Source: Brachionus koreanus
Lineage: Eukaryota > Rotifera > Eurotatoria > Ploima > Brachionidae
Direction of reading: 5' to 3'
Assembly: GCA_016987375.1 (NCBI GenBank)
Contig: PJRA01000016.1
Span: 1,911,484-1,924,801 of the forward strand
Length of the DNA stretch: 13,318 nt
Below are positions 1-8,522 of this stretch, piece by piece; within the stretch, counting starts at the first letter, position 1, and each line of letters opens with the position of its first letter. Made by a program: the position numbers and the translations under genes. Under the pieces are notes generated by a model. The model was given only the letters and a program-made list of their open reading frames with translations. It searched no databases and had not been told where the DNA came from.

Positions 1-1135
1 ATTAGGCTTATGAATGATCCAGGTTTACGGTGTCTGGTCTAGTTTACTAGTGAGTGACATTAGAAAGCCAAAATTCCGAATTAACCTAAATTGAATGAGC
101 ATGTAAACCAAACATGTCCGCTTAGAACATTTCATAGATAAATAATCTTTTCACTCAATAGATCATCAAGTATAAAATGCAAGCGATTTTTTTTTGATGA
201 AATTTAGTCTCGGAAATATGTCGATTTAAAAACAGGATATTGATGAAATATTTTTCGTTTTTATATTTTCTTTTTTTTTTCAATTCAGGTTATTAAAATA
301 TTTGCCAATATAAAGTTAGTTTAGTATAAACATTTAGTTGAAATTATCTTTCAAATTACCTGATTGTTTGATTGTTTACTTCGCTTGGGTTAGCCTTAAA
401 TACACTAATTACGAGTCCACTTGAGCTTTAGTTAAAAAGCTAGAAAAAAACTTTTACAGTCAAAAAATAAATTTTTTTCTAAAACTATTTTAAAATTATT
501 GAATAGATCAGATTTTTTTATGCTAAAATTTTTTAATTTTTTTTATTCTCAATTTGTCACTAATAATAAAAAATAATTATTCAAATATCTGATATACATT
601 TTTTTCTAAATTAATCGACTATTTATGGTTCTAATTACTAAAATGTTATTTAAAAATAATATTTAGTTTATTTTCATTTTTACAATGCATAAGTTTTACA
701 TCCAAGCTGAATTAACTTTTTGTATTTAATTACAATTATTTGTATCATTTTTTTTTGTTATAATTAAAAGTAAACAATTAGTTTGAAAAATTAGCTGATA
801 AGTTACAATTTTTCGCAATTTAAAAAATTCTATGCAAATAATTGCTACAATCTAAATTTTTTTCTCATTTTGTTCTAATAAAGAAAAAAAACTAGTTTAT
901 CGATTAAAATCGAAAAATTAAAATTGACAATTTAATTTTTTTTTCTATTTTAGAAACGAAATCCCGACTAGAAAAAAAAACAAAGAGAATGAAAAACTAC
1001 AAAGAACGCTAAAGCATGTCGCAATTAATCGAAAACTTTTAAGATTTGTTTCTATATCCAAGTTCAAATACTAAAAAAATAAAAGATTAAATTTTTAATT
1101 TTTTATTACAACAAAAAAAAATAATTTTCTCCACA
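1..1135. other. AT-rich 5' flank, no gene recognised
   Basis: No convincing coding frame was found on either strand. The region is made of long A and T runs. A pyrimidine-rich tract ending in TAG at 951-953 looks like a 3' splice acceptor. It is followed by sequence slightly richer in G and C up to the ATG at 1136, so a 5'-UTR exon, or a trans-splice acceptor, could begin at 954. A second acceptor-like tract ends at 288. Both are pattern matches only. The promoter of the downstream Ig gene presumably lies here, but no core element could be singled out in such AT-rich DNA. Confidence 0.4.
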
Positions 1136-2840
1136 ATGTTTGATTACAAAAAATTAGTAGTTTTTTTATTATTGATATTTGTTCAATGTTCGGAACAAAA
1201 AAGACATCGAATAGCGCACCGATTCAAACATGCCAGATTAAACAATCATAAGCGAACATTGGAAAGCGAGTCAACAAAGCTTCAACGAGACTATGTTTCG
1301 GCTATTGTAGGAAAGGACGTTCAATTGGACTGCAAAATGAATGGCCTTGTAGGCGAAGACGAAAAAATTGTCTGGCTAAAGATGCCCAAAGGCGAAGTGT
1401 TGGCTCTTAACTCAAACAGGGTTACCTCAGATGCCAGAATCAATACCAAATGCTCGTCTAATATTAGCCCATGCTGGAGTCTTGTGATCACCAATGTTCA
1501 AGAGAGTGACACTGGCTTTTATGTGTGCCAAACAAACGCAATGCAGAACAAGTATGTTTATCTTGATGTGATGGTGCCACCAATTTTGATGACCCAATAT
1601 CCTCTCGAGAGAATTGATGTAAACCATTCAAGTCATTATGTTTTAACTTGTGAGTTTTATGGAAAACCTGAGCCTTTGATAAAATGGTACAAATATCAAA
1701 ATGGGGTTCAAAGAGAGATGGGTAAATTTAATTTTAAAGATCAAATAATTTTTATTTATTGTTTATTTTTGTTGTCAGAAAAATACCGTGGAATGAACAA
1801 AATTGATTTAATGATTCATAAAGATTCCCCTAATGAATTTGAGTGCGTGGCCGACAATTCAATACCACCGACAGTTAGCAAAAAAATCTACTTAAATATT
1901 CAATGTAAGTTTTCTAATTGAAATTGCTTTTTTCTGGATTAATTTGACCCTTATTGAAATTAAACCGATTCTTCAAAAACAATTAAAATAGATTAAATTG
2001 TATTTTTTTTTACTTTTTTAGAATCAAATTTGCAATTTTTTTTATATAGTGTAAAAAGATTTTTATTATTTTATTTAATTTAAGATCCGCCGATGATTAC
2101 ATTTTTAAATGGAAAATTATTTCAAAAATTGGATGAAAGAGTTGTTTTAGATTGTAAAATTAGCAGTAATCCAAAAAGCGAAATTAGTTGGTTCAAAGGG
2201 GAGACAAAAATTTCCACTTCAGACAAATACATTATTGAAAACTTAGATGAGTCGCACAGTAGACTTTATATAAATGTAAATTATACTTTTATAGAAAAAA
2301 AAAAATTTTTTTAAATATATTTTTATTCAAGTTTTTGGTAAAAGAAGATTTTTCTGACTATTATTGTCGCGCCGAGAATATTCTTGGTAAAGCAGTGGCA
2401 AAGTCAGAGCTGGTTGAACTAAGAGTCATTAGTTTGACCGATTCCTCAAAAATTTTCACCACCAAGTCGACATCAACAACAGTGAACAAAAGCCAGGACT
2501 TTAATCAACTATTTTTTAAAACGACAACGGAAATACCAGATTTTAATGAAGGTAGAATAAAAGATTTTATTAAAAAAAAGTCTAAATTTTTTCTAAAAAA
2601 GAATTCCGTTTGCCTACTACAGATGCCAGAATTCGACATTCAAAAAATCCATTCTATCGCTCTAATCAGTTTAATCATTCGCGAATGCTATCCAGCATAT
2701 ACTCAAGCGAAAATATTCTAAATTACCCAAGAAACTATTTCAGCACCACACGATACTTAGAACTAGAGAATAAATGCCACACTTTATATCCAAACACTAT
2801 TTATTTATACATTTTATTTATATGGAAAATGATACTTTAG
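1136..2840 (+). CDS. Three-Ig-domain cell-surface protein, lachesin/DIP/IgLON-like (5 exons)
   Basis: Proposed exons are 1136-1721, 1779-1904, 2085-2275, 2332-2551 and 2602-2840; all introns are GT-AG and the frame stays open for 453 residues. The ATG has A at -3. Residues 1-18 form a hydrophobic signal peptide. Ig1 (about 50-145) has C66, W80 and D125-x-G-x-Y-x-C131, followed by a YLDVMVPP linker very typical of lachesin and DIP/IgLON proteins. Ig2 (about 147-237) has C172, W184 and C218. Ig3 (about 239-333) has C261, W273 and Y311-Y-C313. A Ser/Thr-rich stalk and a short hydrophobic C-terminus (about 439-453) follow, possibly a GPI signal. The family mediates neuronal adhesion and recognition at the plasma membrane. 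The last acceptor is uncertain: a CAG at 2620-2622 keeps the same frame and removes seven residues. The Ig architecture is seen directly; the family role is known from insects and vertebrates; exact orthology is unresolved. Confidence 0.8.
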
Positions 2841-4092
2841 TTGAGTTAGATATATTTAAATCTAGCTCACCGGTTGTATTTAAATGTAAATTTTTTAATT
2901 CAAACCAAAAATTTTTTTTTCTAGAAATAGATCTTATTTTATGTGAATTTTTATTTTACCTAGCGATTTATGTTTTTATTAATATTATTTTTTCTTAATA
3001 CCATAGTTTAAAATTTTTCAATTTTATTATATTAATAAACTATTTAATTATTTAAATGAGAGAATATTTTATTTAAGAGATAAAAAAAAAGGGGTTTGGC
3101 CCTCGGCTAAGAATTAAAAGGCTAATTTCGAGATTGAATTTCAATCTTTATTTCTAGGGAAAAAAAATTATAATTTTTGATCTCGACTTTATTCTTCTCA
3201 ATCAATAAAAATATGTAGGAATTCAAAGATTTTTATGCCAAATCTCTTAAAAATAAATCCCAATAGCGGTATATATTAAATTTTCTTTGCTAAAATAATA
3301 ACTTGAAGCTTTCACAATTTTTTATTGACAATAGAAATATTTAAATAAGGCTTAATTATTGAACACTTTTAAAACAAAATATATCACGCAAAAATACGTT
3401 CAAGCGTGAATTATACAAAATTTCTCATAAATTAAATTTATGACATTTTCCATTAATCATTTAAGGATTTAACAAAATCTAAGTTTTCAAAATATTTTTT
3501 TTTGCTGTTGCTCAAGTAGACATTCAACATATAGTTGGCAAAAAGCACTATTTACTTGGCTTATTATTAATCATTTGATTATTAGACGTTAAATTGTTTA
3601 TTCTAAAGATCGTTAACCTCTTAAAAAATAAATTTTATTTTCTATTTAAATAGAATATTAAGTATTAACAAAGTTCAGATTTTTTTTTCACTTTGAGTGA
3701 ATTATTTTTGACTGATCAAATTTCCTACCGCCAATTTATAATGATATAAACACCGTATATGTATGATTTATTTCAAAAAATTTTTTATTATCATTTGATA
3801 GAAACCAATCATTCTTTTATCAATAAAGGCTAATTAAAAACAAATCTAAAATTGATCCATGTGTGTAACGTTAAAAAATTTATTTGCGCTATTTTTATTT
3901 GATTAAATTAAATTAGAAATTGAAATTTTAGAAGGTTAAATATCATTAATTAAATTTTTTAAAATAAAAAATTATTTATCAAAAAAATTTTCTATTTTCT
4001 TGTAAAATTAAAGAAAAAATTTTAATTTTCTAAAATAAACAAAAATAGCAATAGCTCTACAAAATCGAAAAATTGTAAACACGAATAGTTTG
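2841..4092. other. AT-rich intergenic stretch
   Basis: No gene is recognised. Open frames here are short and low-complexity (Phe, Ile, Leu and Lys rich) and look like chance. The only structured part is 3067-3257: a short GC-richer patch near 3091-3110 and imperfect inverted ends (TTAAGAGAT near 3073-3081 against ATCTCTTAA at 3242-3250), possibly an old small repeat. The first ~200 bp probably form the 3' UTR of the Ig gene. Confidence 0.45.
3034..3039 (+). promoter_or_regulatory. Candidate polyadenylation signal of the three-Ig gene
   Basis: AATAAA lies about 195 bp after the stop codon at 2838-2840. Such hexamers are common by chance in DNA this AT-rich, so the assignment rests on position. 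Confidence 0.35.
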
Positions 4093-4437
4093 CCGTTTCT
4101 TATCATACAGCACAGATAACTTGGCTTCAAATCTGAAATTCTACTGACTGTCTTCAAAAGTCTATTTATTAGTCACCTTGATTTAAATAGTCTCGTTTTG
4201 ATGACTCCGTTCTGGGAAATTAAAGTGCATATTAAAAGGATCCAGAACAGAACGCTAAAAATCATAGGCATCACAAATAAGAAATTGTTCAACATCCAAG
4301 ACGCAAACGAGCGTATCGAAACAATGTGCACAGAAATGTTTCTTAACCGCTTAAAGGAATCAAAACACATATGAGAAGATGCAAAACAAAGTACCATCAT
4401 TATAGACAAGACTTACAACCCTTTTTTTTTCCTTTCT
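4093..4437 (+). mobile_element. Non-LTR retrotransposon (LINE) remnant, reverse transcriptase C-terminal part
   Basis: The plus frame starting at codon 4141 reads through ILLTVFKSLFISHLDLNS, then TPFWEIK and IKRIQNRTLKIIG, to a stop at 4372-4374. This order (a K/Y-SL-x-x-SHLDY-like block, a PxW-like block, then a 'QN/RRAxRxI' block) is the familiar layout after the polymerase domain of LINE reverse transcriptases. Upstream codons back to about 4093 contain one stop and look degenerate. The catalytic YxDD core is absent, so this is a 5'-truncated dead copy, as LINEs usually leave. The rest of the tail after the stop runs into a T-rich tract near 4428-4437. The clade cannot be fixed by eye; it need not be the same family as the LINE near 8.5-9.2 kb. 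Confidence 0.7.
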
Positions 4438-4440
4438 TAT

Positions 4441-4838
4441 TCATTTAATAAAATTATGAAAAATATATATAAATCAATTCACCGAAATAGTACTATAACG
4501 GTGTATGTCATAAATGTACATTTATTCAAAAACTTAACTAAACTAAAATATGATATCATTTTTACCAATTTATGATCTTTATATTCAATCAACCTTGTCA
4601 ATCAATCAAATGACTGATATCCCCTATCGTGCTTGATCTTGAAGTTTATTTTATTTAGCCACAAAATTTAGAAAAATACAAAATAAATTTAGAAATATTT
4701 ATTAAGCATGATTTTCAAACTAAAAAAATAATATAATCAAATCTAATTTGATTTTAACATCTAAATAGCACTCAAATAAAGCGCTTAATCAAAAGTATTT
4801 AAAAATTAATTTTTTATTTAACTTTTTTTTTAAAAGAA
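4441..4838. other. AT-rich spacer before the tRNA pair
   Basis: No coding potential or repeat was recognised. A T-rich block just before 4839 is the immediate 5' flank of the first tRNA gene; pol III promoters for tRNAs are internal, so no upstream element is needed. Confidence 0.4.
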
Positions 4839-4930
4839 GCCTCAATAGCGCAGTCGGTAGCGCGTCAGTCTCATAATCTGAAATAAAAAGAGTGATCTGG
4901 AGGTCGTGAGTTCGATCCTCACTTGGGGCA
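4839..4930 (+). tRNA. Elongator tRNA-Met (CAT) with a 19-nt intron
   Basis: The sequence folds into a full cloverleaf: a 7-bp acceptor stem (GCCTCAA with TTGGGGC, one T-G pair), a D-arm with A box TAGCGCAGTCGG from 4846, an anticodon loop CTCATAA with CAT at 4872-4874, and a T-arm with GAGTTCGATCC as B box. The discriminator A is at 4930. The exons closely resemble animal elongator, not initiator, tRNA-Met. A 19-nt intron (4876-4894) sits after position 37, the canonical nuclear site. C at position 32 can pair with the G three bases before the 3' splice site, as the splicing endonuclease expects. A near-identical gene lies 55 bp away on the other strand. Confidence 0.93.
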
Positions 4931-4934
4931 AAAC

Positions 4935-4939
4935 TTTTT
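4935..4939 (+). terminator. Pol III terminator (T5)
   Basis: A run of five T residues begins five bases after the discriminator base of the plus-strand tRNA-Met gene, the usual RNA polymerase III stop signal. Confidence 0.75.
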
Positions 4940-4976
4940 ATTACTTTTATTTTTCAAAAATTATATTACATCTGGG

Positions 4977-4982
4977 AAAAAA
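4977..4982 (-). terminator. Pol III terminator (T6) of the minus-strand tRNA
   Basis: Six A residues on the plus strand give a T6 run three bases after the 3' end of the minus-strand tRNA-Met gene. Confidence 0.75.
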
Positions 4983-4985
4983 TAT

Positions 4986-5077
4986 TGCCCCAAGTGAGGA
5001 TCGAACTCACGACCTCCAGATAACTCTTTTTATTTCAGATTATGAGACTGACGCGCTACCGACTGCGCTATTGAGGC
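4986..5077 (-). tRNA. Second elongator tRNA-Met (CAT), inverted copy with intron
   Basis: Read on the minus strand, this is the same 92-nt gene as 4839-4930, with a single difference: the last intron base is T rather than G. All cloverleaf stems, the A and B boxes, the CAT anticodon and the discriminator A are intact, and the C32 to intron-G pair is kept. It has its own T6 terminator. Both copies therefore look functional. The pair is convergent, with the 3' ends facing each other across 55 bp. Confidence 0.93.
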
Positions 5078-5302
5078 TTACCATTTCAATCTATTCTTTA
5101 ATTTAATATTTGAAAAAAAAAATTGTGAACTGTTTATCATACAAACTATAAATTAGTATCAAAACTTTAAAAATAATTTAATTTTTAATTCAAATTTTTA
5201 TTGTCCCTTATTGATAAGAAAAAATTTAAGAAAGATAAAAATACTGCTAAAAAGAGATGAGATTAAATTTTTAGTGTTACAAATAAAGAGCAAAAATTTA
5301 GA

Positions 5303-7360
5303 ATGGCTAGCAACGAAGACCCCAACATCTCTGACACAAACAATAATCCGTTCAATGAATCTTCTTATCATGTAAATAAAGTAAAAATTTAATCTAAAAA
5401 AAATTAATTTCAATTTTTTTAAAGTTAAAATTGGTCAGTTTTGAAGACAGTCAAATTGATCATTTTATTCCATACTCATCTCCATCAATTCTCAATTGGC
5501 AAACAAAAAAAAAAACTAATCGAAATTTTTACTCGGACATTACAGACATTGAGACCAAAAGAGCAAACTCTTCCAGTCAAGATTTAAGCACCTCTAAAAT
5601 CGAACAAATACCTGCAGGTATTTACTAGATTTATAATATAATTAAAATTAAAAAAAAAATTTTTCTTTGGTTAGAAGACACACAGGATTTTCAGACAGAT
5701 AAGAAAAAAATTGAAATTAGTCAGACAAATTTGAGCACATCAAAAATTGCACCTTTATCATCGAAAGTAGTAAATTCATATAGGAATTAAAAATTTTTCA
5801 TTTTCAAAATTATTTAAGAGTTATTTGGCAAATTTGGAGATATCAAATTTGACGCAAAAACCAAATTTGAACAAATCACTAACTTTGACCAATCTTGAAA
5901 ATAATGTACAAAAAAAACTAGATTTTTTGAATATTAGTGAAAGAGAGACGACAAAATTGGACAAAAATAGCCAAGATAATACTGGCGAAATTTTGCTCGA
6001 GCTTTCATGCGAATCTGAAAATGAAAAAACTGGACTTAATGAGCCGTCAATGTGCCAATCTACTTTTGATTCGGAGCTAAATTACTATAAACTAATTGAC
6101 ATTAAATTAGATGAAATGAGAAAAAAAAAGATTGATTTACTTAAAAAAGAGAGTTGTAAACAAAAAAGTAAACCCATTTCTTGGAAAATAGAAGCAAGTC
6201 CAAACAAAAATGGAAAAGAAAATGCTTCAGTGCCCAAAAGTTGTGAAATGTCAACACAGACAAGTTTTGTGGAGAGTAGACATCGGAAAAAAGTTTCTGA
6301 CGAGTCCAAGAATTCACCGCTTGGCCAATTAAGACTTGACATGATACAGCAGAAAAAATTCAAGACCATGATCGAAGCTCAAAAACATGAAAAAAGATAC
6401 AAAGAACTTGAAATTTTGGCCAAAATTGAAAGACTTCAGGCACAGCGGTTAAAAAAACTTATAATGGAAAATACCACTGATGAAACTTCGCTAATGGAAA
6501 ATTCCTATTTTCATTCAACTAATCTCAAAGACAATACGATTGACAGTACTAAATTGGAAAAGTATGTTAAAAATTTTGAGGAAAAAGACCGAAGAAAATC
6601 AGAGTTGGTTCGTTCAACTTTTTCCAAAAATATTGAGGATTGGTCTTTAATATCCGAATGTGATTCTGTATTAAGCAATTCAAATAGTATGAGATTAAGT
6701 TTAAATTTGAAAAAATCCCAAGTTGAAGTGGTCAATTTGAATGATGCTAGCATTTATAATCAGCCAGATGGAATTAAAATAATAAAAGAGAATGAAATTC
6801 GCAAAGTCACAAGTGAAACTGGACAATTAAAATCAAATTTTATCAATAGAGAATGCTTTTCTGATTTGAGCAATAAAATAAAATCGGTACAGTCTGAGCC
6901 AGTTTTGAAAAAAAGTTGTGAAAATGGAACAAGTTTTTCTAGCATGAGTCTTCAAGATGCTTTTTTAATTTTTAAAAAGGATCTTATTGAAAGATCGAAT
7001 AAAAGGCTTAGAAACATTGAAGAGAGAGCACAGATGCGTAGACTTCAGGCCGAATATGACCGAAAACAAGCTCAAATGAATCTAAAATTAAAGGAAGTGG
7101 AAAAAAAATTTCAAGCAAATTCGAAGCCTAAAGTTGAAATTCCGCGCAAAAGAGCAATGTCTAGTCAGGAAATCAAAATTTTGACTAAGAAAAATTATGA
7201 AAAATTGCCTGAAGTTAGACAAAAACAGCAGAAAGAACAATTGGAACACACCAAAAAATTGAACTTAATTAAATCATCGATGTATAAGAAGACTATACAG
7301 CAACATGTGCTCACTAAAGGTCCTAATTTTGGCCTTAATTTTAAAGCATTGCAAAATTAA
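5303..7360 (+). CDS. ALMS-motif centrosomal/basal-body protein (ALMS1/CEP295-like), 4 exons
   Basis: Proposed exons are 5303-5371, 5425-5617, 5675-5769 and 5819-7360, giving 632 residues. The ATG has A at -3 and G at +4, with an in-frame TAA upstream at 5264-5266. Residues 1-250 are polar and low in structure. A basic and glutamate-rich coiled coil lies at about 281-336. Residues 494-623 match the ALMS motif: SLQDAFL, then DLIERS, a charged helix, then KNYEKLPEV and SMYKKTIQQHVL near the C-terminus. The motif is shared by ALMS1, CEP295 and C10orf90, proteins of centrioles and basal bodies, so a role at centrosomes or cilia is expected. A TQT motif (266-268, possible dynein light chain LC8 site) and a KEN triplet (252-254, possible APC/C degron) are also present. 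It is far shorter than ALMS1 or CEP295. The first and third donors have nearby in-frame alternatives (GTAAAA at 5381; GTAGTA at 5767). Confidence 0.82.
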
Positions 7361-7506
7361 TTTTCAATAGATTAGTTCATTTTTATTACTAAATAGTGTA
7401 AAAACAAAAATTTAAGAATCAAAAAAATCCTAATTAAACGATTTTTATTATAAAAATTTTAAACAAAAATTTTCTCTATGTATATTTTTTTATTTTTTTC
7501 TTATTA

Positions 7507-7512
7507 AATAAA
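7507..7512 (+). promoter_or_regulatory. Candidate polyadenylation signal of the ALMS-motif gene
   Basis: AATAAA lies about 147 bp after the stop, followed within 30 bp by a TTTTGGTATTTT tract that would serve as a G/U-rich downstream element. Assigned by position and this downstream tract. Confidence 0.45.
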
Positions 7513-7689
7513 TTAAAATCATAAATAATTTTGGTATTTTATTTTCAAGCAAAATTATGCGTTTTTTTAAAAATTTCTTTAATTTTTCAATAAAAAAAAA
7601 GCAATAATAAACTAATCTTCAATAATTATGTTCTATCATCTCACGATCACTTCCAGCTATTGTATTTTTCAAGCTGTTTTTGTTCTTCA
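7513..7689. other. Short AT-rich gap between the ALMS-motif gene and the mariner remnant
   Basis: Nothing recognisable is seen apart from A and T runs. The 3' end of the mariner remnant may extend into this stretch, but similarity can no longer be followed by eye. Confidence 0.35.
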
Positions 7690-7999
7690 AGCTGTATCTG
7701 TAAAGTCATCTTGAAGAATAAACATTTAAAGTTATAGTGCAATCTTTTGGAAACAGCTCAAAGTTTATTACCTTTTGGAAATTCCACAACACACACACAT
7801 CATAACTATTTTATCTTTCCACGAAGGGTTGCTGATTGGGTCCAATCATTGATTTTTGTTATCATAATTTCCAAAATAGATTCACTTCTCATCACAAGTA
7901 ATGGTCTGTCTACCTCTGAAGGCTCGTATGACCACTATTAAATTTTTTAAAGCAATCTGGTAGCCTTCTTACTTTAAACACATATTCACCTTCCATACA
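7690..7999 (-). mobile_element. Degenerate mariner-family transposase fragment with internal deletion
   Basis: Reading the minus strand from 7999, the first block contains FKKFNSGHTSL, which matches the helix-turn-helix 'WFKKFxSGxTSLED' block of mariner transposases. From 7902 follows ITCDEK, the block with the first catalytic Asp, then IYFGNYDNKNQ, and, after a +1 shift inside a GT repeat, VCVLWNFQKVINFELFPKD and a VYSS block. The first two blocks are about 100 residues apart in intact elements but nearly adjacent here, so the middle was deleted. Both invariant Trp positions (after DEK and after NQ) read TGA. The second and third catalytic acidic blocks are not found. This is a dead copy; terminal repeats were not identified. 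Confidence 0.75.
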
Positions 8000-8522
8000 C
8001 ATCTTTCACGACTAAGTGCTGTTTCTGATAGGTCTTTAATGACCCATATTACATTAAAGTACTAAAATTTCAAAATTTTCGTTGAAAGTTTTAATTGTAT
8101 AGTATTGAAATTAAATTATTTTGTTAACGCATAATTTTAGGAAAAAAGCCCATTTTTGTAGCACCTTTATTCTAAATTTTACAAAATAATTTGACCTTTT
8201 TTTCATAATGTCATAAGTGTTTGCACTCATTTAGAATACTTTAACACATTGATTTTTTTATGATTATATCAATTCTTTTTTTCTTCAATTCGTCTTTTTC
8301 GGGAAAAAAGTTTTTTTACCATCTGTTAAACAAAGTTTGATTGTTTTTACGACAATTAACGTAAAAAGGTTTGTTTTTGCTTTAAAATATATTAAAAGAA
8401 TGGTAAAAAAAGATTGATTTTTATTTCTAATCTTAGTAATTATTGTTTAAAAAAGTTTTTAAAAAAAAGCTTTCGAAAATTTATGATTTTGAGTAAGTTT
8501 CAGACTTAGAAGTGAACTGAAA
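8000..8522. other. AT-rich gap between mariner and LINE remnants
   Basis: No coding sequence is recognised. The left part may still hold eroded mariner N-terminal or flank sequence. The only clear structure is the nested inverted repeat at 8308-8412, listed separately. Confidence 0.35.
8308..8412. repeat. Nested inverted repeat, possible small MITE
   Basis: The outer arms TTTTTTTACCAT (8311-8322) and ATGGTAAAAAAA (8400-8411) are perfect 12-bp complements. Inside them TTTTTACG (8344-8351) and CGTAAAAA (8360-8367) form an 8-bp hairpin with an 8-base loop. The element is about 105 bp. Two nested perfect pairs, each with G and C bases in otherwise AT-only DNA, are more than simple A/T runs, but no target duplication was identified. 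Confidence 0.4.

Larger units (their letters stand above)
4839..5077. repeat. Inverted repeat formed by the two tRNA-Met genes
   Basis: The arms are 92 bp each with one mismatch, and the spacer is 4931-4985 (55 bp). Identity stops at the gene ends: the flanks do not match, so the repeat is the tRNA gene itself and not a larger duplicated block. Such a near-perfect palindrome could extrude as a cruciform. Confidence 0.9.

Noticed and set aside
1..200. Possible end of another gene at the left edge
   Set aside because: Short open frames here have stops within about 20-30 codons, no splice-consistent continuation and no recognisable motif.
2010..2084. Alternative acceptor TTTTTTAG at about 2021 for intron 2 of the three-Ig gene
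   Set aside because: Joining there creates an immediate TAA stop; the acceptor at 2083-2084 restores an Ig linker with a YPP motif.
2774..2998. 74-residue plus-strand frame after the three-Ig gene
   Set aside because: Low-complexity Phe/Ile-rich translation overlapping the end of the last exon and the 3' UTR; no domain and no splice support.
3067..3257. Possible small transposon with TTAAGAGAT-type inverted ends
   Set aside because: The match is only nine bases with an A-run insertion next to it; too weak for a repeat call without copy-number data.
4173..4409. 78-residue minus-strand open frame rich in hydrophobic residues
   Set aside because: It is the reverse shadow of the plus-strand LINE reverse-transcriptase fragment, which has recognisable family blocks.
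4906..5106. 66-residue open frame across the tRNA pair
   Set aside because: It runs through both tRNA genes in opposite orientations, so it cannot be a real protein gene.
6085..6369. 94-residue minus-strand open frame
   Set aside because: It is antisense to the coiled-coil part of the ALMS-motif gene; its Ser/Phe/Leu composition is what the reverse strand of Lys/Glu-rich codons gives.
7747..7941. 64-residue plus-strand open frame
   Set aside because: It overlaps the minus-strand mariner remnant exactly; its open frame is the shadow of that degenerate transposase and starts at a non-ATG codon.
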